Of a stretch of 64,000 nt of DNA, positions 36,067 through 45,243 are shown in pieces (within the stretch, counting starts at the first letter, position 1; each line of letters opens with the position of its first letter). Source of the stretch: Bacteroidales bacterium F22 (GTDB taxonomy: Bacteria > Bacteroidota > Bacteroidia > Bacteroidales > Bacteroidaceae); NCBI GenBank assembly GCA_029541985.1, contig CP095414.1, forward strand, positions 372,001-436,000, given 5' to 3'. The translations under genes and the position numbers were made by a program. Under the pieces are notes generated by a model. The model was not told the origin of the DNA, did no database searches, and saw only the letters and a list, made by a program, of their open reading frames with translations.

Positions 36067-37491
36067 ATGGCAAGAAAGAAAAAGCCACTACCGATTTTAG
36101 AGAATGTGACGATTACAGATTTAGCTGCTGAAGGAAAGGCTTTGGTACGAATTGATGATTTGGTCATCTTCATTCCCAATGTTATTCCTGGAGATGTTGT
36201 CGATTTACAAATCAAACGTAAACGTAAACGTCATGCTGAGGCTGTTGCTGTGAAATTCCATAGCTACTCGGAGGATCGTATTGAACCATTTTGTAAGCAT
36301 TTTGGTGTGTGTGGAGGATGCAAATGGCAAATCCTTCCTTACGACAAACAAATTGCATTTAAACAACAACAGGTCGTAGATAACCTGACACGTATCGGCA
36401 AAATAGAGTTGCCTGAGGTCTCTCCTATCATGGGGTCTAAGAAGGTGGTACGGTATCGCAATAAGCTTGAATTTACTTTTTCAAATAAGAAATGGTTGAC
36501 TGATGCTGATATCAAAAATGAAGTTGTTTATGACCAAATGAATGGACTCGGATTTCATATCTCGGGGGCTTTTGATAAGGTGTTGGATATCGATGAGTGC
36601 TGGTTGCAGGATGATATCAATAACCGATTGCGTAATACAATCCGCGAGTATGCCTATGCGCATGAATTGACTTTTTTTGATATCCGTCAACAGGTGGGCA
36701 TGTTACGTAATATGATTGTACGTACTTCTTCGACTGGTGAGTTGATGCTTATCGTTATCTGTCAGGTATTGGAAGAAGAAGATGAAGTGAAACAACAAAT
36801 GATGGATTTACTTGCTTTTATTGCAGATAAATTCCCTGAAATTTCTTCACTTATTTATGTCATCAACAACAAGAAAAATGATACTATAGGTGATCTTCCT
36901 ATTCATGTGTTTAAAGGACAAGACCATATCATGGAGGAAATGGAAGGGTTACGTTTTAAAATCGGACCTAAATCGTTCTATCAGACAAACTCGGAACAAG
37001 CATACGAATTATATAAGGTGACACGTAGTTTTGCTGAACTCACTGGAGAAGAATTGGTCTATGACCTCTATACGGGTACGGGAACGATTGCTAATTTCGT
37101 GGCTCGCCAATGCAAGAAGGTGATTGGTATAGAATATGTCCCTGAGGCTATCGAGGATGCTAAAGTAAATGCGGGAATTAACAAGCTTGCAAATACACAG
37201 TTCTTCGCTGGGGATATGAAGGATATGTTAACGACTGAATTTATTAATGAACATGGACGACCTGATGTAATCATCACGGATCCTCCTCGCGCTGGAATGC
37301 ATCAAGATGTTATTGATGTGCTTCATTTTGCAGCTCCTAAACGTATCGTTTATGTTAGTTGCAATCCTGCTACGCAAGCTCGCGACTTGCAACTATTAGA
37401 TGATATGTACCGAGTGACGAAAGTGCAACCGGTAGATATGTTTCCACATACTCATCATGTTGAGAACGTGGTACAATTGATTAAACGATAA
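36067..37491 (+). CDS. rlmD: 23S rRNA (uracil-5-)-methyltransferase, RumA/RlmD type
   Basis: A 474-residue SAM-dependent RNA uridine C5-methyltransferase. The N-terminus has a TRAM domain (about 1-65). Cysteines for an iron-sulphur cluster lie in FCKHFGVCGGCKWQ. The methyltransferase domain has DLYTGTGTIANFVA (SAM loop), DPPRAGMH and the catalytic Cys in YVSCNPATQARD. Whether the target is U1939, U747 or another position cannot be read from sequence. It is followed after 8 bases by the RluA-type gene. Confidence 0.88.
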   Translation: MARKKKPLPILENVTITDLAAEGKALVRIDDLVIFIPNVIPGDVVDLQIKRKRKRHAEAVAVKFHSYSEDRIEPFCKHFGVCGGCKWQILPYDKQIAFKQQQVVDNLTRIGKIELPEVSPIMGSKKVVRYRNKLEFTFSNKKWLTDADIKNEVVYDQMNGLGFHISGAFDKVLDIDECWLQDDINNRLRNTIREYAYAHELTFFDIRQQVGMLRNMIVRTSSTGELMLIVICQVLEEEDEVKQQMMDLLAFIADKFPEISSLIYVINNKKNDTIGDLPIHVFKGQDHIMEEMEGLRFKIGPKSFYQTNSEQAYELYKVTRSFAELTGEELVYDLYTGTGTIANFVARQCKKVIGIEYVPEAIEDAKVNAGINKLANTQFFAGDMKDMLTTEFINEHGRPDVIITDPPRAGMHQDVIDVLHFAAPKRIVYVSCNPATQARDLQLLDDMYRVTKVQPVDMFPHTHHVENVVQLIKR

Positions 37492-37499
37492 TTTTTATT

Positions 37500-38480
37500 A
37501 TGAGAAAAGAAACTCCAAATACACGCCCTAGCCGCGGTCAACGTAAAGGTTCAGCTCCTGCTGAAGAAAAGAAACAGCGTGCTGTAAGTAAAAAAATGCA
37601 TTTCACTGTGAAGAAAGAGATGCCTTTGAGGGATTATATTATTGATGTAGCTATGCATGGTGTTAGCAAAAATGTGGCTAAGTCTTACCTTGCACATCGA
37701 CAGGTATATGTTGACCATCAGGTGGTTACTCAATATGATTTCCCATTGAAACCGGGTATGACTCTTGAGATTAGCCGTCAACGTGGCAAGTCTGAAATTC
37801 GTAGTACGTATTTCAAAGTATTATTTGAGGATGCATATCTTATCGTAGTGGATAAGAGACATGGGATACCTGTCAAATCGCATCTGAATACTAGAGAACG
37901 TTCTGTGCAAGGACTCTTACTGCAAGGGTTGCTTAGACGAAACAAGCGACAACGACTTTTTAGTATCAATCATATTGACCGAGATGCTAGTGGTATCGTC
38001 CTTTTTGCTAAGGATGAGAAGACGAAACAAAAGGTTCAGGATAATTGGACTGAGTTGGTACAAGAATATCGATTCGTAGCGGTTCTTGAAGGAAAACTTG
38101 AGAAAGATGCGGGTATGGTCAACTCTTGGTTGGATGATGACCGGAATCCGTTGGTCAATTTTGTCAAGGTGCGTTTGCATCATGAGGATTTGACGACAAC
38201 TCATTATAAGAAAATCAGAGAGAAGGAAGAACTTACATTGGTAGAGTTGTCTCCTACCGAAAGTTTGCGCCAACAAATTAGATTCCATATGCATGAGTTG
38301 CATTGTCCTATCGTTGGGGATACACGCTTTGGTAGCAAGGGATTCATTGATACAGGGAAGAAGAAAGATACACGTATTGCTCTGCATGCGTTTAAATTGG
38401 TTCTTAGACATCCTGTAACTAACGAAATGATCAGTTTGGAAACTTTTTATCCTCAGGTATTTAAACAACTGTTCTTATAA
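37500..38480 (+). CDS. RluA-family pseudouridine synthase, divergent active site
   Basis: A 326-residue protein. After a basic N-terminal tail comes an S4-like RNA-binding segment (about 45-95, with YLAHRQVYVDHQVVTQYDFPLKPG), then a RluA catalytic domain (FEDAYLIVVDKRHGIPV at the start). The catalytic motif usually written HRLDxxTSG reads NHIDRDASG here, keeping the Asp (D160) but not the Arg before it. The later LxTGRxHQIR motif reads TESLRQQIRFHM. The fold is clear; activity is likely but the substitutions make it uncertain. Confidence 0.82.
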   Translation: MRKETPNTRPSRGQRKGSAPAEEKKQRAVSKKMHFTVKKEMPLRDYIIDVAMHGVSKNVAKSYLAHRQVYVDHQVVTQYDFPLKPGMTLEISRQRGKSEIRSTYFKVLFEDAYLIVVDKRHGIPVKSHLNTRERSVQGLLLQGLLRRNKRQRLFSINHIDRDASGIVLFAKDEKTKQKVQDNWTELVQEYRFVAVLEGKLEKDAGMVNSWLDDDRNPLVNFVKVRLHHEDLTTTHYKKIREKEELTLVELSPTESLRQQIRFHMHELHCPIVGDTRFGSKGFIDTGKKKDTRIALHAFKLVLRHPVTNEMISLETFYPQVFKQLFL

Positions 38481-38492
38481 TTATTGATGTAA

Positions 38493-41400
38493 ATGGTCAG
38501 GTTAAGACGAGTTATACAGATTCTCCTAGGGCTTTTGATAGGAGGATATATCCTAACGAATCTACTGTTGAGTGTGCCACGTATTCAGCATACGTTGAGC
38601 AGGCTCGTCAGCAAAGAACTGACTGATTTACTTGGTACTAAAGTTACGATCAAAAATGTAGAACTGAAATTATTTAATCGTATCGTAATGGATGACTTAT
38701 ATCTTGAGGATTTAAGTCATCATAGGTTGCTCGTGGTCAAACGAGCAGCTGTACGTTATGATTTCCTTCCTTTACTTCATGGTGCCGTACGTATTAATGC
38801 TGTCCAACTCTTAACTCCTCGTGTTTTTCTGAGGAAGGATTCTATTGACGGCACCATGAATTATGATTTTCTTACTCAATTGTTTAGTACGGATAAGCCT
38901 AATCCTGATAATCGAATCAATCTGCGTATCAATTCGCTACTTATCCGCCGGGGGGAACTGAATTATAGTGTCTTTTCAGACGCTACTTCTTTGCCTAAGA
39001 TTAAACTCTCGGGACTTACGACTAAGTTGTCCGTAAAGACGATTACTCCTGACTCAATAAACATTAAGGTAAAAGACTTAAATTTTACTTCTCATCTGGG
39101 ATTTGAATTGAAGAGACTTTCTTTTCATCTCTTAGCTAATAACCATCATGCAGCAATCAATGATCTAAGGATTGATTTACCTAACAGTAAGCTAATGGGC
39201 GACGAAGTGGCTGTTGATTATAAGGAGACACCACTATTCGGAGGAGATATCGTCCCTTCAATGGTTGCATTGAATATCAAACAAGGTAGTCATGTCTCTC
39301 TAGCTGATTTGAAGGAGTATGTCCCTACTCTTGCTCATTTTCCTCAACGTATCAACTTGGAAATGCAGATGAAGGGTAACCTCAAGGAATTGAAGGTTAA
39401 ACAGTTTAGCGCTTACACGCCTGGACAATTAAATATTGCGTGTGAGGGTACATTGGCTAATTTGGATAGTATTCCTATTTTGGCTGTAGATGCATCTTTC
39501 ACGCGAGGACTTATCTCACACAAACAATTGATTAATATAGCGAACCAATTTGAGATGTTACCTAGTGAGCGTGACCTCTTGTCAAATTTAGGGGATATTA
39601 ATCTTTTTGGAGATATCTCGGGCCCTATCAGGGCTTTTAAGGCTTCTATTGGATTGGAGTCTCAAGTGGGGGCATTGAAGGGAAAGCTCGATCTCAAAGA
39701 GTATAGTAGTCGACACAACTTACTTAAAGGTAGTTTCAAGGCTGATGGCTTTGATATTGCTAAGGTGCTAAATGATTCTACTTTTGGAAGGGCTTCGATG
39801 GATCTTCAGTTTTCTCGTATCTTTAATAGAGGGAAGATGCCTAAATATATGGTTCAAGGGGCTATCTCTGAATTTGAATATAAGGATTATAATTATCAAA
39901 ATATTAGTCTTGATGCTCAATATGTGCCTAAAGAAGTGATTAACGGTGAGATTTGGATTGATGATCCGAAAGGAACATTGTGGTTGGGTGGAAATTTGAC
40001 TTTTGGGGCTATTGAAAATAGAATTCGTCTTGATGCTGCCTTGGATCGTGTCAAATTGGGGGAGCTTAATTTGGTCAAGGACAAGCAGACGGTATTTACT
40101 GCAAGCGCACATTGCTTCTTTCAAGGGAAGACATTGGATGATATGCATGGTGAGTTGACGCTTAGCAAATTGGATTTCAAGAATCATGACAGAACTTATC
40201 ATACGGATAGTTTACGCTTAAAAGCTAAGGTTGGAGAGGATCTGGCTCATGAATTATCAATTGATAGCGATGTCTTTTCTCTTAATATGGCTGGCCATTA
40301 TAGGTATGAACAGCTTATACCTACTGTGGAGGATATATTGTATTATCATGCACCTAATCTGAGGTTGCTCAATCTGGACTGGAAAAGAAGACAGAGTCTT
40401 CAGCGGCATCAGTTGCAATTTAAATATAATCGCCAGTTATGGAGGCCTGAAAATGGAATTGATTGCACTTTGGACCTTACTTGGCATGACCAGCATATTT
40501 TTTCTGATTTGTTTGGATTACCTATAGAGATGATGAGTGAATCGAATGTTCATGTATCATTGAATGAGAATCGAAAGGAATTGAAGGTGGTGGGATATGT
40601 TCCACGGATGAGATATGCTAATCGATTGATGGAATCAGTATCAGTAGATATCAATAGTGATAGGGAAAAATTAGATACTCAGGTTCGTTTCAATTCGAGA
40701 CGACCGAAGAGTACGATTAGTGTCGCACTGGATAATACATTGCATCAAGATAGTTTGAATACATCGTTGTACTGGGGAAATAGTGAGGGAAAGACATTTA
40801 GTGGAAAGGTGTCGCTTGCTACGGTATTTCATGACAAGGGCGAATCACTAGAGGCACAAATTGCTGTCAAAAAGAGTAAACTTATTATTTCGGATTCTAT
40901 CTGGACCATGCCTGCGACAAATATGTATTGGACTAAAAACAGAATCGTGGTCGATAGTCTTCAGTTGAAACATATGAATCAATTTGTTGCTATCACGGGG
41001 GTTGCTTCTGACAAGGAGATGGACCAACTGAAAATAGAACTGAATGATATCAATTTGGGTTATGTATTTGAGATGACTAACCTGAAAAGAAGCATCGATT
41101 TCAAAGGGGATGCCACGGGGTATGTGTATGCTAAACAAATCTTGAAACGTCCTTTGTTGGATACTAAGATTCAAGTGAAGAACTTCTCTTACAATGATGC
41201 TTTGATGGGCAATCTGAATTTGAACGGTGCTTGGGATTATAAGGAACAAGGGATTGCTATCGATGCTGTTTGTAAGTCTGATTCGGCGAATACTTTGATT
41301 AATGGTTATATCTATCCTTCGAAACCCAAAAGTGGATTGGATTTGCATTTCCATGCTGATCATACAAATGGTGATTTTATGAACTTGTATTTGAGGTCTA

Positions 41401-42980
41401 TCTTCAGTGACACTAATGTTATAGCTGATGGAAATATACGCTTGTTTGGTTCATTTGATAAATTGGACTTAGAGGGGGATATGCTGATTAATGGCGCTAC
41501 TACGGTGAATCTTCTTCAAACTCGATATGCTATCAATGATTCTATCCATCTTCGTCCTGGTAAAATTCAGTTTAATAAGATTAAGATTACCGATAACGAG
41601 GGACATACTGGTAGTATCAACGGGGTCTTAAATCATACGCATTTGAGTAATATGTTGTTTAATTTCAGATTTGAAAGTAATAATCTCTTAATTAATGATA
41701 CGGATGCTAATACGGATTTGCCTTTCTATGGACATATTTATGCTAGTGGTTATGCTACTTTATGGGGGCAGAATGGTGTCTTACATGCTAATGCATCACT
41801 CAAAACGAATAAAGGCTCTACATTTTGTTATGTCTTGAGTGAGAAGGAGGATAGCTACAATACTAATTTTATTACTTTCCATGATAAGACTCCGAAAGTT
41901 AATGATATAGACTCGACTATTATCTTAGACCCGGTTTCTGTCCTTGGTAAGAAAAAGAAGAAATTGAATAATAAGACAACGGATGATGATTTGTTTGTAA
42001 ACATTCAGGTGGAGGCTACACCTGATATAGAGGTGAAACTAATCATTGACCCTGTGGCTGGTGATAATATTAAAGGGTCGGGACGGGGAAATATTCGGTT
42101 TGATTATTATAACCATGGCAAGACCAATCTCTATGGTAAATATGATATTTATAGGGGCTTGTATCAGTTTAGCCTTCAAGAGGTTATTCGTAAGGATTTT
42201 AATATTACGAGGGGAAGTTCTATCTCTTTCAATGGAGACCCTTATCAAGCGACAATGAATGTTAATGCCAAATATAGGGTAAATGCTGCTTCTCTGAATG
42301 ACCTAGGATCTGATGTGGCTGCGCTGGTGGAATCACCAAACGTACGGGTAGATTGTCTGATGAATCTTACTGGAAATCTCTTTCAACCGGATATCAAATT
42401 GGATATCGCTTTGCCGAATGAACGTGATGAGGTGGAACGTATGGTCCGAAATTATATCGGTTCTGATGAGGAGATGGATATGCAGATTTTGTATCTACTG
42501 AGTATCGGTAAGTTCTATCTTGCTAATCGTCAACAAAATGGGGATATCCAAAATTCAAATATGATGACTTCGGTATTGAGTAGCACATTGTCTGGACAGC
42601 TTAATAACTTGCTTAGAGGGTTCACTAACAACCAATGGAATTTCGAAACGAGTGTCAATACGGGAACCAATGGCTGGACTGATATGGAAATCGAGGGGAT
42701 GTTGTCTGGACAGATGTTTAATAATAGGTTACTCATAAATGGTAATTTTGGATATAGAGAAAATGCATTGACCAATGCTACATTTGTCGGAGATTTTGAC
42801 CTTCAGTATTTACTTACGCAAAGTGGAAATATTATTTTAAAGGTTTCTAATAAGACAAATGACCAATATTATACGCGTACTTCATTAACAACCCAGGGGA
42901 TTGACATCGTTTATCGCCGCGATTTTAATTATTGGAGTGAGTTACTTCGTAGTTTCCTATTTTGGAAAAAGAAAAAATAG
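38493..42980 (+). CDS. tamB: TamB-like translocation and assembly module protein
   Basis: A 1495-residue protein with an N-terminal membrane anchor (about 7-27), a long beta-rich periplasmic region with AsmA/TamB-like repeats, and a C-terminal TamB domain (DUF490) with GNIRFDYYNHGKTNLYGKYDIYRGLYQFSLQEVIRKDF-type signature (about 1195-1235). Such proteins bridge the inner and outer membranes and are linked to lipid transport or to assembly of outer-membrane proteins. It is the last gene before the men operon. Confidence 0.88.
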   Translation: MVRLRRVIQILLGLLIGGYILTNLLLSVPRIQHTLSRLVSKELTDLLGTKVTIKNVELKLFNRIVMDDLYLEDLSHHRLLVVKRAAVRYDFLPLLHGAVRINAVQLLTPRVFLRKDSIDGTMNYDFLTQLFSTDKPNPDNRINLRINSLLIRRGELNYSVFSDATSLPKIKLSGLTTKLSVKTITPDSINIKVKDLNFTSHLGFELKRLSFHLLANNHHAAINDLRIDLPNSKLMGDEVAVDYKETPLFGGDIVPSMVALNIKQGSHVSLADLKEYVPTLAHFPQRINLEMQMKGNLKELKVKQFSAYTPGQLNIACEGTLANLDSIPILAVDASFTRGLISHKQLINIANQFEMLPSERDLLSNLGDINLFGDISGPIRAFKASIGLESQVGALKGKLDLKEYSSRHNLLKGSFKADGFDIAKVLNDSTFGRASMDLQFSRIFNRGKMPKYMVQGAISEFEYKDYNYQNISLDAQYVPKEVINGEIWIDDPKGTLWLGGNLTFGAIENRIRLDAALDRVKLGELNLVKDKQTVFTASAHCFFQGKTLDDMHGELTLSKLDFKNHDRTYHTDSLRLKAKVGEDLAHELSIDSDVFSLNMAGHYRYEQLIPTVEDILYYHAPNLRLLNLDWKRRQSLQRHQLQFKYNRQLWRPENGIDCTLDLTWHDQHIFSDLFGLPIEMMSESNVHVSLNENRKELKVVGYVPRMRYANRLMESVSVDINSDREKLDTQVRFNSRRPKSTISVALDNTLHQDSLNTSLYWGNSEGKTFSGKVSLATVFHDKGESLEAQIAVKKSKLIISDSIWTMPATNMYWTKNRIVVDSLQLKHMNQFVAITGVASDKEMDQLKIELNDINLGYVFEMTNLKRSIDFKGDATGYVYAKQILKRPLLDTKIQVKNFSYNDALMGNLNLNGAWDYKEQGIAIDAVCKSDSANTLINGYIYPSKPKSGLDLHFHADHTNGDFMNLYLRSIFSDTNVIADGNIRLFGSFDKLDLEGDMLINGATTVNLLQTRYAINDSIHLRPGKIQFNKIKITDNEGHTGSINGVLNHTHLSNMLFNFRFESNNLLINDTDANTDLPFYGHIYASGYATLWGQNGVLHANASLKTNKGSTFCYVLSEKEDSYNTNFITFHDKTPKVNDIDSTIILDPVSVLGKKKKKLNNKTTDDDLFVNIQVEATPDIEVKLIIDPVAGDNIKGSGRGNIRFDYYNHGKTNLYGKYDIYRGLYQFSLQEVIRKDFNITRGSSISFNGDPYQATMNVNAKYRVNAASLNDLGSDVAALVESPNVRVDCLMNLTGNLFQPDIKLDIALPNERDEVERMVRNYIGSDEEMDMQILYLLSIGKFYLANRQQNGDIQNSNMMTSVLSSTLSGQLNNLLRGFTNNQWNFETSVNTGTNGWTDMEIEGMLSGQMFNNRLLINGNFGYRENALTNATFVGDFDLQYLLTQSGNIILKVSNKTNDQYYTRTSLTTQGIDIVYRRDFNYWSELLRSFLFWKKKK

Positions 42981-42988
42981 TATATTTG
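42981..42988 (+). promoter_or_regulatory. Possible promoter of the men operon
   Basis: TATATTTG directly follows the tamB stop codon and lies 30 bases before the first men gene. A TTTG lies 16 bases upstream, closer than the usual spacing. Confidence 0.4.
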
Positions 42989-43018
42989 TTTACTATAAGA
43001 AAGATAAATCAATAAGAT

Positions 43019-43963
43019 ATGAAATATAAATTGTTATTACTCCAAGCGGAGGAAACACTTATTCAACTTGATGGTAGTATTTCTCCTGAAGATGTGGCTG
43101 CATTGTTGGATATTCAAAAAAAAGGGGTCAGACTAGCTGTCATTACTTTTTCTGCCGATACCGTTTCTAAAAATTTATTAGCTCCATTGCAACTCATTCG
43201 CCATGAAGGTTTTGTATTGAGGTGCTCGAATCATAAAAATGTGACAGAGGAATTGACCAAAGATAATCTCATTCTTAATGATTATTGCGCGTCTAAAGAT
43301 GCGATGCAAGTGGGACAAAAATTGGTTAAGGATGTCAAACAACTCCTTTTCAATTTGATGGTCAAACGAAGTGAAATGGTGGCTGTCGGGTCATCGTATA
43401 CTTCTATTCCAATTATTGAATATGCTGGACTGGGCGTAGCGATGGCGGATGCTTCTGAACAGATAAAGGCTTGCTCTGATTATATCACCTTGGGGAAGAA
43501 CAAAAATGGTGTGGCTCACCTCATTGAGAAATTTATTCTTAGAGATGAAATTACCAAGAAAAATATTGATGATTTTAATCGCGAGATGGAAAACTCAATG
43601 GTAAGTAACCTTGGCATTAAAATAGTATCTATCAATCCGAACAGAATCGAAGGTTCTATGCCTGTCGATAAACGTACTTGTCAACCTTATGGCGTCGTTG
43701 CTGGTGGAGCTTCTCTTGCTTTTGCTGAGACGATTGCTGGATTAGGTTCTAGATATCTGATACGGGGGGGAGAAATTGCTGTTGGGATGCAAGTTAGTGG
43801 TAATCATGTCTCATCTGCCTTGGTTGGAGAGACACTCAGAGGAATTGCGACGATCTTACATCAAGGTAGATCGAGTCATGTCTGGAATGTGGATATCGTG
43901 ACCGATACTGGTAAACTGGTTTCTACGGTTAGAGTTGTCAATAGTATTTTGAAAAAACGATAG
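43019..43963 (+). CDS. HAD-like domain fused to MenI-type DHNA-CoA thioesterase
   Basis: A 314-residue two-domain protein. Residues 1-172 resemble Cof-type HAD phosphatases (IEYAGLGVAMADASEQIKACSDYIT, GVAHLIEKF) but lack the cap and every catalytic Asp: the DxDGT motif reads LQAEETL and the GDxxND motif reads GSSYTS. Residues 185-314 form a hotdog thioesterase close to MenI/YdiI, with SMPVDKRTCQPYGVVAGGASLAFAETIAG holding the catalytic Glu (E237) and Gln222; the His before GGAS is Ala228 here. It heads the men operon and would hydrolyse 1,4-dihydroxy-2-naphthoyl-CoA. The HAD part looks non-catalytic. Confidence 0.82.
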   Translation: MKYKLLLLQAEETLIQLDGSISPEDVAALLDIQKKGVRLAVITFSADTVSKNLLAPLQLIRHEGFVLRCSNHKNVTEELTKDNLILNDYCASKDAMQVGQKLVKDVKQLLFNLMVKRSEMVAVGSSYTSIPIIEYAGLGVAMADASEQIKACSDYITLGKNKNGVAHLIEKFILRDEITKKNIDDFNREMENSMVSNLGIKIVSINPNRIEGSMPVDKRTCQPYGVVAGGASLAFAETIAGLGSRYLIRGGEIAVGMQVSGNHVSSALVGETLRGIATILHQGRSSHVWNVDIVTDTGKLVSTVRVVNSILKKR

Positions 43964-43982
43964 ACAGCTAAAAGATATTTCA

Positions 43983-45143
43983 ATGAATAAAATCGACAAA
44001 GATGGTATCAATCAGTTGATTGATACTAATCAGAGTTTTGCTATATGGAGAGAACCTAATGATTCTGTATTTCATTTTGTCATGCAGGATGCGGAGAGAG
44101 CACTTCTCTGTTCACATGATATAAGTGATTTTGATTCTATCGAGGGGTTTGTGATTGCTCCTTTTGATTTGGCAAAACACCCTGCTGTCATCATTCAAAC
44201 TGATTATACTGAGTGCCCTCTAAAGAAGGAACAAACAGATGCTAGAGCGATGAACTTACACGGGGATTCTTGTTTAACTTCTAAAATAAAGACTGACTTT
44301 TCTCGTGATGAAGATTTTTTGGAGGATACGGTAGATGATAACTTTTCTGATTTTACACGTACATTCAAATTGGTAAAACAGTCACTCAAAGAGGGGATTG
44401 ACAAGATTGTACTTGCTCATCAATTTATCTATAATCGACCAGACTATTTCTCGCCTGCAGAGGTGTTTTTTAGAGCTTGTTCGCAGCATCCTTCTGCTTA
44501 TGTCCATCTTTCCAATACGCCTATTTCTGGCACTTGGATTGGGGCAACTCCTGAATTGCTACTTGATTCAGAAGCTAATTCTTTAGAGTATCATACGATG
44601 GCATTGGCGGGTACACAGTTGATTTCGAGTCATGATGATATTGATTCATGGAACGAACAGGACATCTCTTTGCATTGGGATGTAAAAAATGTGAAGGAGC
44701 ATAAGATTGTCAGTAAGTTTATCAGTGATAAACTAATGGCCTATCAGGATATTGATTCGTTTAGACAGTTGAAGCCTAGAACAGTGAGAGCTGGACACTT
44801 GGCTCATCTACAGACGCAATTTGATTTTAAACTTCCTCCAAATTCGAGTATAGGAAATCTTGCTATGACATTATACCCTACTCCTGCTGTTTGTGGAATG
44901 CCGCAAGCTGCTGCTAATGAAGCAATCAAGCGTGCTGAACAACTCGATCGCGGATATTATGCTGGGTTTTTGGGTTATAAAGGTACTTCTCGTTGCCGAT
45001 TTATGGTGAATCTGAGATGTATGAACATCCAAGCACATGAGATTAGATTGTGGGCAGGTGGGGGAATCTTACCTTCTTCTAAATTAGAAAATGAATTTCG
45101 AGAAGTGGAACTGAAGAAACAAATCATGAGGCAGTTATGGTGA
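43983..45143 (+). CDS. menF: Isochorismate synthase
   Basis: A 386-residue chorismate-using enzyme giving isochorismate, the first step to menaquinone. Conserved parts are DKIVLAHQF (general base Lys), WIGATPELLLDSE, TMALAGTQ, VKEHKIVSKFI, YPTPAVCGMP and RGYYAGFLGY, in the order of the MenF/EntC family. It sits 19 bases after the thioesterase fusion gene and about 100 bases before menD. Confidence 0.93.
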   Translation: MNKIDKDGINQLIDTNQSFAIWREPNDSVFHFVMQDAERALLCSHDISDFDSIEGFVIAPFDLAKHPAVIIQTDYTECPLKKEQTDARAMNLHGDSCLTSKIKTDFSRDEDFLEDTVDDNFSDFTRTFKLVKQSLKEGIDKIVLAHQFIYNRPDYFSPAEVFFRACSQHPSAYVHLSNTPISGTWIGATPELLLDSEANSLEYHTMALAGTQLISSHDDIDSWNEQDISLHWDVKNVKEHKIVSKFISDKLMAYQDIDSFRQLKPRTVRAGHLAHLQTQFDFKLPPNSSIGNLAMTLYPTPAVCGMPQAAANEAIKRAEQLDRGYYAGFLGYKGTSRCRFMVNLRCMNIQAHEIRLWAGGGILPSSKLENEFREVELKKQIMRQLW

Positions 45144-45186
45144 TGTGCATCCATTGATAAATTTGTTCAATCGCTTCAGCATAAAG

Positions 45187-45223
45187 TTTCACTTGTCTCA
45201 ATATGATAGTGAAATGTTTTTTT
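45187..45223 (+). terminator. Weak stem-loop with T-run between menF and menD
   Basis: TTTCACT pairs with AGTGAAA across a 14-base loop, then a run of seven T follows. It could be a weak terminator or attenuator. Confidence 0.35.
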
Positions 45224-45243
45224 AATAAGCAAAATTGTATATT

